From positions 124,001-188,000 of the forward strand of contig NZ_CP129235.1 in the NCBI RefSeq assembly GCF_030413635.1: DNA of 64,000 bases, read 5' to 3'. The notes beneath the pieces are model-generated. The model was not told the DNA's origin. It was given only the letters and a program-made list of their open reading frames with translations, and searched no databases. Source of the stretch: Planococcus shenhongbingii (lineage in GTDB: Bacteria; Bacillota; Bacilli; Bacillales_A; Planococcaceae). Of the stretch, positions 36,806 to 48,805 are shown piece after piece (position 1 is the first letter of the stretch; each line of letters begins with the position of its first letter). The position numbers and the translations under genes were made by a program.

Positions 36806-37489
36806 GTGACAATACGAAACTGGGTTAAGTTTTTCTTTAAAGCACTTTTAATCGGTGGGGGAGTAACCGGTATCCTGGGCATATTCATCCGCTGGAACGA
36901 TATATTTTCTAAGCCGGTAGCAAACGGAGAATGGGGAGAAGTGATTGCCGGGTTTGTCTGGATGGTCATTATTGGACTGACAATGAGTATTATCAGTCAA
37001 TTGTGTTTCTTCGCTTATTTGACGGTGCATCAAATCGGGATGAATATTTTCCGCACGCTGCGGTTATGGAATTGGGTCCAAGTTTTAATTATTGTGGTAG
37101 TGGTTTTAGATTTAATCGTTTTCCGGTTTGCACCGAATGCAGAAACGGTTGGACAGGTTTGGCTGTATGGAGTGTTGTTAGCGATTCTGCTTATTACCGC
37201 ATTTATAACAGCATACTTCAAAGCGAAATGGACCAATAAAGAAACGTTTATCTCGGCTTTATTCTTTATGATTGTAATTACGACAGTTGAATGGCTTCCG
37301 GCATTAATGGTTGAGGAAGGAAATATTGATAGCTGGGTTACATTATTGCTGTTCCCTTTTTTAGCAGTCAATGCTTATCAGTTATTAGTTTTGCCGAAAT
37401 ACAATGCACAGTCAGATGTTGATCGCCAGAGACTGGAAGAAAGACGAGCGGCACGTAAAGCTGGGGCGCAAGCAAAAGCGAAAAAATAA
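36806..37489 (+). CDS. kbaA: KinB-signalling pathway activation protein KbaA homologue
   Basis: A 227-residue membrane protein with about six hydrophobic segments (residues 11-28, 45-75, 88-108, 118-136, 148-165, 175-195) and a basic C-terminal tail rich in Arg, Lys and Ala. NWVKFFFKALLIGGGVTGIL and SIISQLCFFAYLTVHQIGMN resemble KbaA of B. subtilis, which sits in the same place before an rrn operon and activates KinB in the sporulation phosphorelay. Start is GTG with GGAGG 8 nt upstream. Neighbouring gerD is missing, so a sporulation role here is doubtful. Confidence 0.82.
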   Translation: MTIRNWVKFFFKALLIGGGVTGILGIFIRWNDIFSKPVANGEWGEVIAGFVWMVIIGLTMSIISQLCFFAYLTVHQIGMNIFRTLRLWNWVQVLIIVVVVLDLIVFRFAPNAETVGQVWLYGVLLAILLITAFITAYFKAKWTNKETFISALFFMIVITTVEWLPALMVEEGNIDSWVTLLLFPFLAVNAYQLLVLPKYNAQSDVDRQRLEERRAARKAGAQAKAKK

Positions 37490-37490
37490 A

Positions 37491-37542
37491 AAAAGACCTT
37501 AAACTTTTCTAATATATAGAAGAAGTTTAAGGCCTTTTTTAT
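37491..37542 (+). terminator. Terminator after kbaA
   Basis: Long stem aagaccttaaactt..ttct / agaa..gaagtttaaggcctt around an AT loop, then six T. Confidence 0.9.
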
Positions 37543-37766
37543 TATTTGCTAAGTTGCAAGGGAAAGTGATTAGGAAGAGTAATAATGAAAATGCAATAAA
37601 GAATAAAATTTCAGAAAATGATAAAGCTCACTGATGATCGAATTATAGCCGAGAAAAGTTGGGTGTGGATTTGTAGAAGAAGCGCATAGGGACGGGCTTT
37701 AACGGCAGGTGAGTGAAAGGAAAGCAAAAAGAAAAAAGAACTTCAGAAAAAACTTTCTTAAATGTG
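37543..37766. other. AT-rich region upstream of the rrn promoter
   Basis: No gene. A-tracts just before the -35 (37727-37760) could act as an UP element for alpha CTD. A 13/15 match to the CodY consensus, AAATTTCAGAAAATG, is at 37606-37620, about 145 bp before the -35. Confidence 0.5.
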
Positions 37767-37795
37767 TTGACAGGAATATAAACATGCTTTAATAT
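37767..37795 (+). promoter_or_regulatory. rRNA operon promoter
   Basis: TTGACA (37767-37772), 17-bp spacer, TAATAT (37790-37795). An overlapping TATAAT at 37793-37798 would have a 20-bp spacer. I see no second promoter in the leader. Confidence 0.8.
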
Positions 37796-38040
37796 AATAA
37801 AAGTCGCCAAGCAACAACGAACAACACAAACAAAAACGGCGACGCACAATGAACCTTGAAAACTGAACAGCAAAACGTCAACAAAAATTGTTGAAGCGCC
37901 TTGGCGCGACAACGAATTTTCTGCGGGGATCGTCGCAAAGCGATCCGCGCAACTTTACTGATCAGCGCAAGCAGATCAAGCGAGATTGTGCGCATTCGTG
38001 CGGCAATCGCGCCAGCAGAACATTGAGCAATCGATTTCTT
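37796..38040 (+). ncRNA. rrn leader (pre-16S spacer)
   Basis: The transcribed leader contains CCTTGAAAACTGAACAGCAA, a box-A-like antitermination/processing region known from Bacillales leaders; TTTGAAAACTGGA recurs in the 16S-23S spacer. GC-rich inverted repeats (ggatcg...cgatcc, about 37926-37945; ctgatcagcg...gcagatcaag) precede 16S. Confidence 0.6.
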
Positions 38041-42736
<4,696 letters not shown>

Positions 42737-42787
42737 ACTGTTTGTTTCAACTGTCGCATATCCGGTTTTGAGGGCGCAAGCACTCAT

Positions 42788-42904
42788 GTCCAGTGATGAT
42801 GGCAAAGAGGCCACACCCGTTCCCATCCCGAACACGGCAGTTAAGCTCTTTTGCGCCAATGGTAGTTGGGGGTTTCCCCCTGCGAGAGTAGGACATTGCT
42901 GGGC
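42788..42904 (+). rRNA. 5S ribosomal RNA
   Basis: About 117 nt. CACACCCGTTCCCATCCCGA and ACACGGCAGTTAAGCTCTT are diagnostic; GGTAGTTGGGGGTTTCCCCC and GAGAGTAGGACATTGCTGGG complete helices IV and I, with gtccagtgatg pairing to cattgctgggc. Confidence 0.95.
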
Positions 42905-42944
42905 CATTTTATGTTTTTTTATGCCGTAATGATTCTTTTGCCTT

Positions 42945-43017
42945 GCTTCCATAGCTCAGCAGGTAGAGTGCTTCCATGGTAAGGAAGAGGTCACCGGTTC
43001 GAACCCGGTTGGAAGCT
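42945..43017 (+). tRNA. tRNA-Thr (anticodon GGT)
   Basis: 73 nt. Acceptor GCTTCCA/TGGAAGC; anticodon loop atGGTaa; T-loop GGTTCGAACCC. CCA is not encoded. Confidence 0.95.
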
Positions 43018-43063
43018 TTTGTTTTATAAGGTTTCTGTAAACGGGAAAAACACTTTTTTTTAA

Positions 43064-43138
43064 GGCCCCTTGGTCAAGCGGTTAAGACACCGCCCTTTCA
43101 CGGCGGTAACACGGGTTCGAATCCCGTAGGGGTCACCA
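43064..43138 (+). tRNA. tRNA-Glu (anticodon TTC)
   Basis: 75 nt including encoded CCA. Acceptor GGCCCCT/AGGGGTC; anticodon loop ctTTCac between ccgcc and ggcgg. Confidence 0.95.
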
Positions 43139-43155
43139 TTCTTTATATTTAAAGT

Positions 43156-43231
43156 GGAGGATTAGCTCAGCTGGGAGAGCATCTGCCTTACAAGCAGAGG
43201 GTCGGCGGTTCGATCCCGTCATCCTCCACCA
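43156..43231 (+). tRNA. tRNA-Val (anticodon TAC)
   Basis: 76 nt including encoded CCA. Acceptor GGAGGAT/ATCCTCC; anticodon loop ctTACaa between tctgc and gcaga. Confidence 0.95.
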
Positions 43232-43240
43232 TATTTTTTC

Positions 43241-43324
43241 GGTGGGGTAGCGAAGTGGCTAAACGCGGCGGACTGTAAATCCGCTCCTTCGGGTTCGGCA
43301 GTTCGAATCTGCCCCCCACCACCA
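43241..43324 (+). tRNA. tRNA-Tyr (anticodon GTA)
   Basis: 84 nt including encoded CCA, with the long variable arm of class II tRNAs. Acceptor GGTGGGG/CCCCACC; anticodon stem gcgga/tccgc around ctGTAaa. Confidence 0.94.
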
Positions 43325-43340
43325 GTTTTATATTTGCCAT

Positions 43341-43415
43341 TGGGGTATAGCCAAGCGGTAAGGCAACGGGTTTTGATCCCGTCATGCCCTGGTTCGAATC
43401 CAGGTACCCCAGCCA
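43341..43415 (+). tRNA. tRNA-Gln (anticodon TTG)
   Basis: 75 nt including encoded CCA. Acceptor TGGGGTA/TACCCCA; anticodon loop ttTTGat between acggg and cccgt. Confidence 0.95.
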
Positions 43416-43426
43416 TTTTTTATTTT

Positions 43427-43499
43427 GAGCCATTAGCTCAGTTGGTAGAGCATCTGACTTTTAATCAGAGGGTCGAAGGTTCGAATCCTTCATGGCTCA
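43427..43499 (+). tRNA. tRNA-Lys (anticodon TTT)
   Basis: 73 nt, CCA not encoded. Acceptor GAGCCAT/ATGGCTC; anticodon loop ctTTTaa between ctga-type arms. Confidence 0.95.
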
Positions 43500-43526
43500 T
43501 TTTATTTTCCTGCGCCAGTTCAGCGC

Positions 43527-43599
43527 GGGGCCTTAGCTCAGCTGGGAGAGCGCGACGCTGGCAGCGTCGAGGTCAGGGGTTCGAGCCCCCTAGGCTCCA
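43527..43599 (+). tRNA. tRNA-Ala (anticodon GGC)
   Basis: 73 nt, CCA not encoded. Acceptor GGGGCCT/AGGCTCC with one G-T pair; anticodon loop ctGGCag between cgacg and cgtcg. Confidence 0.95.
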
Positions 43600-43631
43600 T
43601 TGTTCCATGTGTATTTGTACTATCCATGTGT

Positions 43632-43672
43632 AAAAAGCCCGTATCCAATTTATTGGATACGGGCTTTTTTTA
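43632..43672. terminator. Bidirectional terminator between the tRNA cluster and citA
   Basis: aaaagcccgtatccaa / ttggatacgggctttt with loop ttta and T-runs on both strands. It ends the rrn-tRNA transcript on + and overlaps the citA stop codon on -. Confidence 0.9.
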
Positions 43673-44749
43673 TACACCGATATATTCCGATTGCGGCCGA
43701 AATATCACATTATCTTGTTGCTGTTCCATAGCATGAGCTGTCCAGCCGACGATTCGGGCCGCACTGAAGGTAGGAGTGAAAAGTATAGGTGCCATCGCAA
43801 TCGAACGCATGATGGCAGCGGCATAGAATTCTACATTCGTGTAAAGCGCTCGGCCGGGTTTGTGCTGGTTCAGGAGGCGAATAATTTCTTTTTCTGCTGC
43901 CACAGCTAAATCTAGCCATGGATCGGCTCCTTGTAAAGCGAGACATTTTTCTCTTAGGATAATCGAACGTGGATCTTCGGTGCGGTAAATACGGTGGCCA
44001 AAACCCATGATTTTTTCACCGTTTTCCAGTTTCTTTAAGATGATGGATTCAATTTGTTCAGGAACGTTAATTTCTTCCAGCAAATCAATTACTCCGGAAG
44101 GCGCCCCTCCATGGAGAGGGCCTTTCATGGTACCGATGGCAGAAGTGATAGCGGAAGTAAGGTCCGACTCTGTCGATATGGTAACCCGTGCCGCAAAGGT
44201 AGAGGCATTCATTCCGTGCTCCATCGTTAACTTCAAATAAGTCTCCAATGCTTCTGTCTGCGCTTCAGTTGGCAGTTTTCCGTTTATCATCCATAGATAG
44301 TTGGCGGTATGGCTTAAATCACTGCGCGGCTCAATAAAATCTTCTTTCAGCTTTAACCGGAAAAGAAGCGCTGTCAGCACAGGGAAGGCTGCAGTTAATG
44401 CTATTGCTTGTTCTTCAATCGGCAAGCGGGTAAAGTCATCATGGCTGTATGCGGAGATTAAGGTACGCAAGCCATCCATCAATGAAGCTTCTCGAGGTAA
44501 AAGCTTTGCTGTTTCACTTATATGAACAGGGATCTGGCGATGCTTGTGGAGTTGGCTTTTCAATTCCTTCAGTTCCTGTTCCGAAGCGTTGTGGCCATGC
44601 CACAAGAAATAAGCCACTTCTTCAAATGATTTCCCCTGTATCGCTTCGTCCACCTCTTTGCCGCGGTAGCGCAATTCTCCTTTTTCCCCATCGACAGAAG
44701 CGATTTTTGTCTGAACAGCTGTGACTCCCTTTAATCCTTTCTGAAACAT
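43670..44749 (-). CDS. citA: Citrate synthase, CitA type
   Basis: Citrate synthase-family enzyme of 359 residues joining oxaloacetate and acetyl-CoA. Catalytic His213 is in GTMKGPLHGGAPS and His252 in MGFGHRIYRTEDPR. The third catalytic position, usually Asp in NVDFY, is Glu308 (NVEFYAAAIMR), as I recall for B. subtilis CitA. AAAGGAGG precedes the start. A divergent LysR-type regulator gene, the citR homologue, lies 104 bp away, which supports CitA rather than the TCA-cycle enzyme CitZ. 2-methylcitrate synthase cannot be excluded. Confidence 0.82.
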   Translation of the reverse strand: MFQKGLKGVTAVQTKIASVDGEKGELRYRGKEVDEAIQGKSFEEVAYFLWHGHNASEQELKELKSQLHKHRQIPVHISETAKLLPREASLMDGLRTLISAYSHDDFTRLPIEEQAIALTAAFPVLTALLFRLKLKEDFIEPRSDLSHTANYLWMINGKLPTEAQTEALETYLKLTMEHGMNASTFAARVTISTESDLTSAITSAIGTMKGPLHGGAPSGVIDLLEEINVPEQIESIILKKLENGEKIMGFGHRIYRTEDPRSIILREKCLALQGADPWLDLAVAAEKEIIRLLNQHKPGRALYTNVEFYAAAIMRSIAMAPILFTPTFSAARIVGWTAHAMEQQQDNVIFRPQSEYIGV

Positions 44750-44853
44750 TTTAATTCCTCCTTTTTTTCTATCATACTGCTAACTATTGATAATGAAAAT
44801 TAAAGATATATAATTAAAACAATTCAAATTATTAATTAAAAAAGGAGAACAGT

Positions 44854-45734
44854 ATGGAAATATCCTGGCTAAGAACTTTTGTGGATGCTGCTGAAACGCT
44901 GAATTTCAGAAAAACCTCTGAACGATTGTTGATGTCCCAGCCTAGTGTAACAGTTCATATTCGATTGTTAGAAGAAAGTCTAGGCCTCTTGTTATTCAAA
45001 AGGGAAAAGAACCGGGTTGCATTAACAGAAGAAGGGCGCCATTTTTACGGAAAAGCCCAACTTATATTGGCGCAGCTTGATCAAAGTGTAGAAGAACTCC
45101 AAGCGTTTGCCAGGGTTATCGGAAAAAATGGACACTTGCCATTTCTCCTTTAATGGCGGAAACCATTTTGCCATATATTTTAAAATCATTTACGAAAGAC
45201 CACCCGGATTTGGAACTGGTCATTCAAGTGGAAGAGTCGGAGCTGATTGAAGGTCTAGTCGAAATGGAACAAGTATCGGCTGGTATTTCTGCCTTGCCTC
45301 CTAAACGCCATAACGTTGTCCATGAGACAGTTTACAGCGATCCGATTCTTTTTATCTTGCCGAGGGATGCATACGACGATGAAACTGGTCCTGCTGTATC
45401 AGGGGAAGCAGCGCTGCAGTCCACTTTTTTATTTACCCATCACCATCCGGCTTATTGGGATGAATTGCTATTGAAATTGCGTCTCCATGTAACCGGCATA
45501 CGGACGATGAAAGTTACGCAAGCCCATATTGCAAAACGCTTTATCCAAGAAGGGCTTGGAGTATCCTTTTTGCCGAAATCGATGGTCCGGCGGGAATTGA
45601 TCGAAGGGCGTTTAATGGATGCCCATTTTGATTTGTTTCCGCTGCCGACCGTCTCCACTTATTTTTTGGCAAAAGAATTTGGAGAACTTGAGAAAGAATT
45701 TTTAAGAAGAATTCAATCGGTTTACTTTAATTGA
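44854..45734 (+). pseudogene. citR: LysR-type regulator CitR, frameshifted
   Basis: Two adjacent frames together make one LysR protein of about 293 residues. 44854-45153 encodes the helix-turn-helix domain (EISWLRTFVDAAETLNFRKT, SQPSVTVHIRLLEE); 45153-45734 encodes the effector domain (AETILPYILKSFTKDHPDLE, VTQAHIAKRFIQEGLGVSFL). Between them the second frame already reads GYRKKWTLAISPL upstream of its ATG, so coding continues across the break. Loss of one base near the GGG at 45113-45115 explains the shift. In B. subtilis CitR represses citA. A sequencing error is possible. Confidence 0.8.
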
Positions 45735-45748
45735 AAAGGAGATGCGAC

Positions 45749-46312
45749 ATGATAATTGAACGGCCGAATATTCGCTTAAGATTATTAGAACGAGAAGATT
45801 TTAAAGCTCTATGGGAGTTGTATACGCCCCGGATTTTTGAACATATGCTGACGAAAGTAAAAAGCTATGAAGAGCTTGTCAAATGGCTGGAATCAGGTCT
45901 GAAAGCACCCAATGCAATGGTTTTTGTGGTGGAAGATCCGAATACAGGAAAAATTATGGGAACGACCCGCATTTATGCAATCGATGAAGCGAATAAAAGC
46001 TGTGAAATTGGTTCTACATTTTATGCAGAAGCTGCCCAGCAGACTCATGTGAATACAGCTGTTAAATACGCCTTACTCCGCTATTGTTTTGAGGAGCAGA
46101 GCATGATTCGTGTGCAATTTAAAACGGATGCTGAAAATATCGCTTCACAGAAAGCGCTGGAGCGAATAGGAGCTGTAAAAGAAGGAACGCTCCGCAATGA
46201 ACGGATTCGCTCTACCGGAAAGCCGAGAGATGCGGTAGTTTATTCGATTATTGAATCGGAATGGCCGGCTATAAAAAACAGATTAGAAATAATAATGAAT
46301 AAATATACTTGA
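45749..46312 (+). CDS. GNAT-family N-acetyltransferase, RimJ/RimL-like
   Basis: A 187-residue acetyltransferase. ERPNIRLRLLEREDFKALWE begins the fold; GTTRIYAIDEANKSCEIGST and the C-terminal ENIASQKALERIGAVKEGTL match the RimJ/RimL group that acetylates protein N-termini or small molecules. The substrate is unknown. The frame is open to TTG 45731, but AAAGGAG lies before ATG 45749. It follows citR by 14 bp and may be cotranscribed. Confidence 0.85.
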   Translation: MIIERPNIRLRLLEREDFKALWELYTPRIFEHMLTKVKSYEELVKWLESGLKAPNAMVFVVEDPNTGKIMGTTRIYAIDEANKSCEIGSTFYAEAAQQTHVNTAVKYALLRYCFEEQSMIRVQFKTDAENIASQKALERIGAVKEGTLRNERIRSTGKPRDAVVYSIIESEWPAIKNRLEIIMNKYT

Positions 46313-46322
46313 TTTTGTCTGG

Positions 46323-46352
46323 TTGAGCCAATGCTTCCTTAGCAGGTACAAT
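46323..46352 (+). promoter_or_regulatory. Possible promoter of rocF
   Basis: TTGAGC (46323-46328), 18-bp spacer, TACAAT (46347-46352), 30 bp before the start codon. Confidence 0.5.
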
Positions 46353-46381
46353 AGATTCATCTTGATAAGGGGGATAAAATA

Positions 46382-47290
46382 ATGAATAAATTAAACGTTT
46401 CTATTATAGGAGTTCCAATGGACCATGGCCAAAACCGCCGTGGAGTCGATATGGGGCCAAGTGCTATCCGCTATGCAGGAGTTGTGGAACGGATTGAGAA
46501 CTTAGGGCATACGGTGAAAGATGAAGGGGACATCCAAATCGGCCATGCAGACGGATCCATTGATACAGATACAAATTTGCGCAATTTAAAAGTGGTTACA
46601 GATGCTACTGAAGCGTTAGGAGCAAAAGTGTTTGAAGTTGCAGAAGCAGGGAATTTTCCGCTCGTTCTTGGCGGAGACCACAGCATTGCAATCGGGACGC
46701 TTGCAGGCATTTCTGAACGCCACGAAAACTTGGGTGTTATTTGGTATGATGCCCATGCTGATATGAATACAAGTGAAACATCACCATCCGGCAATATTCA
46801 TGGAATGCCTTTAGCAGCCAGCTTTGGGCTTGGGCATGAACAATTAACGAATATCCGTGGGTATTCACCAAAAGTGAAGCCGGAAAACATCGTAATCATT
46901 GGTGCCCGTTCTGTCGATCCAGGAGAACGCGAATTGATCAAAGAGCGCGGCATTCGCGTCTACAGCATGCATGAACTTGATAAAATGGGAATGAATGCTG
47001 TAATTGATGATGCAATTCAATATTTAAAAGAAGAACGCCGGACAGATGCCGTACATCTATCACTTGATTTAGATGGTATTGATCCGATGTATACTCCAGG
47101 GGTTGGGACGCCGGTTCCAGGCGGCATCACTTACCGGGAAAGCCATTTGGCAATGGAATTACTGCATGATGCCGAAATTATTACTTCTGCTGAGTTTGTA
47201 GAAGTGAATCCGATTCTTGATGAAAAAAACCGGACTGCGGACGTAGCAGTTGCGCTTATCGGTTCATTGCTTGGCGAAAAATTACTGTAA
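46382..47290 (+). CDS. rocF: Arginase
   Basis: Arginase of 302 residues, hydrolysing arginine to ornithine and urea with two Mn ions. Metal ligands are visible: His100 in LVLGGDHSIAIGT, Asp123, His125 and Asp127 in YDAHADMNT, and Asp229 and Asp231 in LSLDLDGIDP. SIIGVPMDHGQNRRGVDMGP and GVGTPVPGGITYRE are also typical. GGGGG precedes the ATG and a terminator follows. An agmatinase would lack the N-terminal arginine-binding pattern seen here, so arginase is favoured. Confidence 0.95.
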   Translation: MNKLNVSIIGVPMDHGQNRRGVDMGPSAIRYAGVVERIENLGHTVKDEGDIQIGHADGSIDTDTNLRNLKVVTDATEALGAKVFEVAEAGNFPLVLGGDHSIAIGTLAGISERHENLGVIWYDAHADMNTSETSPSGNIHGMPLAASFGLGHEQLTNIRGYSPKVKPENIVIIGARSVDPGERELIKERGIRVYSMHELDKMGMNAVIDDAIQYLKEERRTDAVHLSLDLDGIDPMYTPGVGTPVPGGITYRESHLAMELLHDAEIITSAEFVEVNPILDEKNRTADVAVALIGSLLGEKLL

Positions 47291-47296
47291 CACTCT

Positions 47297-47323
47297 AAAA
47301 CAGGCGAAAGCCTGTTTTTTTTG
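47297..47323 (+). terminator. Terminator after rocF
   Basis: Stem aaaacaggc / gcctgtttt with a GAAA tetraloop and a run of T. Confidence 0.92.
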
Positions 47324-47428
47324 TGTTTTAATACGTTTTTATTATTTATATGCCTAAAGGTAAACTATCTGGAAATAAGTTGGATTTTTTTGACGTGAAT
47401 TTGGTACGATAGAAAGAGAAAAAATAAA

Positions 47429-47456
47429 TGAAACTTTTTGAAAAGCAATCCGTATA
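47429..47456 (+). promoter_or_regulatory. Autoregulatory sigma-W promoter
   Basis: TGAAAC (47429-47434), 16-bp spacer, CGTATA (47451-47456). This is the ECF sigma-W consensus (TGAAAC-N16-CGTA) directly before sigW. Confidence 0.88.
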
Positions 47457-47492
47457 TAAAAGACAGCCGCATAGGCGGAGGGAAATGAGATC

Positions 47493-48056
47493 ATGGATGC
47501 GTTAGTCAATAAACGAATAAAAAAAGTATTAAAAGGCGATCAGAACGCATTCGCCGAAATCGTTGAGCTGTATCAGCATCAACTTTACCAAATCTGTTAC
47601 CGCATGCTTGGCAATAAGCATGAGGCAGAAGACATTGCACAGGAAGCGTTTACGCGTGCCTATGTGAATCTTCATACATTCGATCAAAACCGCAAATTTT
47701 CGACATGGCTTTACCGTATAGCCACGAATTTATGCATTGACCGGATCCGCAAAAAAAAGCCGGACTTTCATCTGGATGCGGAAGTGCGCGGGACGGAAGG
47801 CTTGAACATGTACTCGTCTATTGCCAGCGATGACCAGCTTCCTGAAGAAGAATTGATGCGGATGGAAGTGCAGGAGCGGGTGCAGTACGAGATAAGCCGC
47901 TTGCCAGATAAGTACCGTGCCGCTATTGTATTAAAGTACATCGAAGAATTGCCGCTGGCGGAAATCAGCGAAATTTTGGATTTGCCGCTAGGTACCGTGA
48001 AAACGCGGATACACCGGGGAAGAGAAGCTCTTCGGAAGCAATTGAGCAATTTGTAG
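47493..48056 (+). CDS. sigW: ECF RNA polymerase sigma factor SigW
   Basis: A 187-residue ECF sigma factor. Region 2 contains LYQICYRMLGNKHEAEDIAQ and RKFSTWLYRIATNLCIDRIR; region 4 contains LPDKYRAAIVLKYIEELPLA and LPLGTVKTRIHRGREALRKQ. Length and sequence are very close to B. subtilis SigW, which controls genes for envelope and antimicrobial-peptide stress. GGAGGG lies 11 nt before ATG. The anti-sigma gene follows after 12 bp. Confidence 0.95.
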   Translation: MDALVNKRIKKVLKGDQNAFAEIVELYQHQLYQICYRMLGNKHEAEDIAQEAFTRAYVNLHTFDQNRKFSTWLYRIATNLCIDRIRKKKPDFHLDAEVRGTEGLNMYSSIASDDQLPEEELMRMEVQERVQYEISRLPDKYRAAIVLKYIEELPLAEISEILDLPLGTVKTRIHRGREALRKQLSNL

Positions 48057-48068
48057 GAGGCGAGCACC

Positions 48069-48704
48069 ATGAATACGTGTCCGGAAAAAATCATCCATTT
48101 CATGGACGATTATTTAGATGGGGATCTTAACCCCGCTGATGAAGCTGTTCTGAAAGAGCATTTGGAAAGCTGCATCGACTGCCGGAAACTATACCACGAG
48201 TTAACCAAAACGATCGCATTTGTCCAAAGTGCATCACATATACAAGCATCATCTGATTTTGTTCAAAAGACAATGCAACGGCTGCCAAAAGAAAGGCAGC
48301 GCATCGGAATCCAGCGCTGGATCAGACAACACCCGCTGCTAACAGCTGCCGCACTTTTTTGTTTGCTGATGAGCGCAACTTTGTTCTCGAATTTCAATAA
48401 TGATCAGCAGTTTGCTTTCACAAAACAGCCTAATTTAGTTGTAGAAGGTGAAACAGTGGTGGTCCCTGAAGGCGAAGTGGTCACCGGGGATTTGACGATC
48501 CGCAATGGCGATTTGCGTGTAGAAGGCGAATTGCACGGCGACGCGACTATTGTCAATGGTCAGTATATGGCTTCTTCTGGCGTGATTACAGGAGAAATCG
48601 AAGAAATTGATAAAGCCTTCGAGTGGCTTTGGTTTACGATTAAAGATGGCGTTAAAGACGCTGCCTCCATTTTCAACGCAGGCGATAAAGAGAATGAAAA
48701 GTAG
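48069..48704 (+). CDS. rsiW: Anti-sigma-W factor RsiW
   Basis: A 211-residue single-pass membrane protein. The cytoplasmic zinc anti-sigma domain has His31, Cys35 and Cys38 (HLESCIDC, the HxxxCxxC signature). One membrane segment spans about residues 88-108. The extracytoplasmic part has beta-rich repeats (EGEVVTGDLTIRNGDLRVEG), the region cleaved at site 1 (PrsW) in B. subtilis before RasP releases SigW. GGAGG precedes the ATG. Confidence 0.93.
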   Translation: MNTCPEKIIHFMDDYLDGDLNPADEAVLKEHLESCIDCRKLYHELTKTIAFVQSASHIQASSDFVQKTMQRLPKERQRIGIQRWIRQHPLLTAAALFCLLMSATLFSNFNNDQQFAFTKQPNLVVEGETVVVPEGEVVTGDLTIRNGDLRVEGELHGDATIVNGQYMASSGVITGEIEEIDKAFEWLWFTIKDGVKDAASIFNAGDKENEK

Positions 48705-48705
48705 A

Positions 48706-48734
48706 GCCTATCCTCATTGAAGGATAGGTTTTTT
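48706..48734 (+). terminator. Terminator after rsiW
   Basis: Stem cctatcct / aggatagg, 6-nt loop, six T. It implies that cdaA needs its own promoter or read-through. Confidence 0.85.
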
Positions 48735-48760
48735 CAATGAAGGCAAGGAGAATTTACTTA

Positions 48761-48769
48761 TGATATACT
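48761..48769 (+). promoter_or_regulatory. Possible extended -10 promoter of cdaA
   Basis: TGATATACT fits an extended -10 (TGnTATACT). No good -35 lies 17 bp upstream. Confidence 0.4.
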
Positions 48770-48805
48770 GATTTATATGCAGATGTGGAAAAGCGAGGGT
48801 TGCAG

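Noticed and set aside
37543..38040. Second rrn promoter (P2)
   Set aside because: I found no further -35/-10 pair with 16-18 bp spacing in the leader.
43188..43633. Frames across the tRNA cluster
   Set aside because: Every part is explained by tRNA cloverleaves with correct anticodon and T arms.
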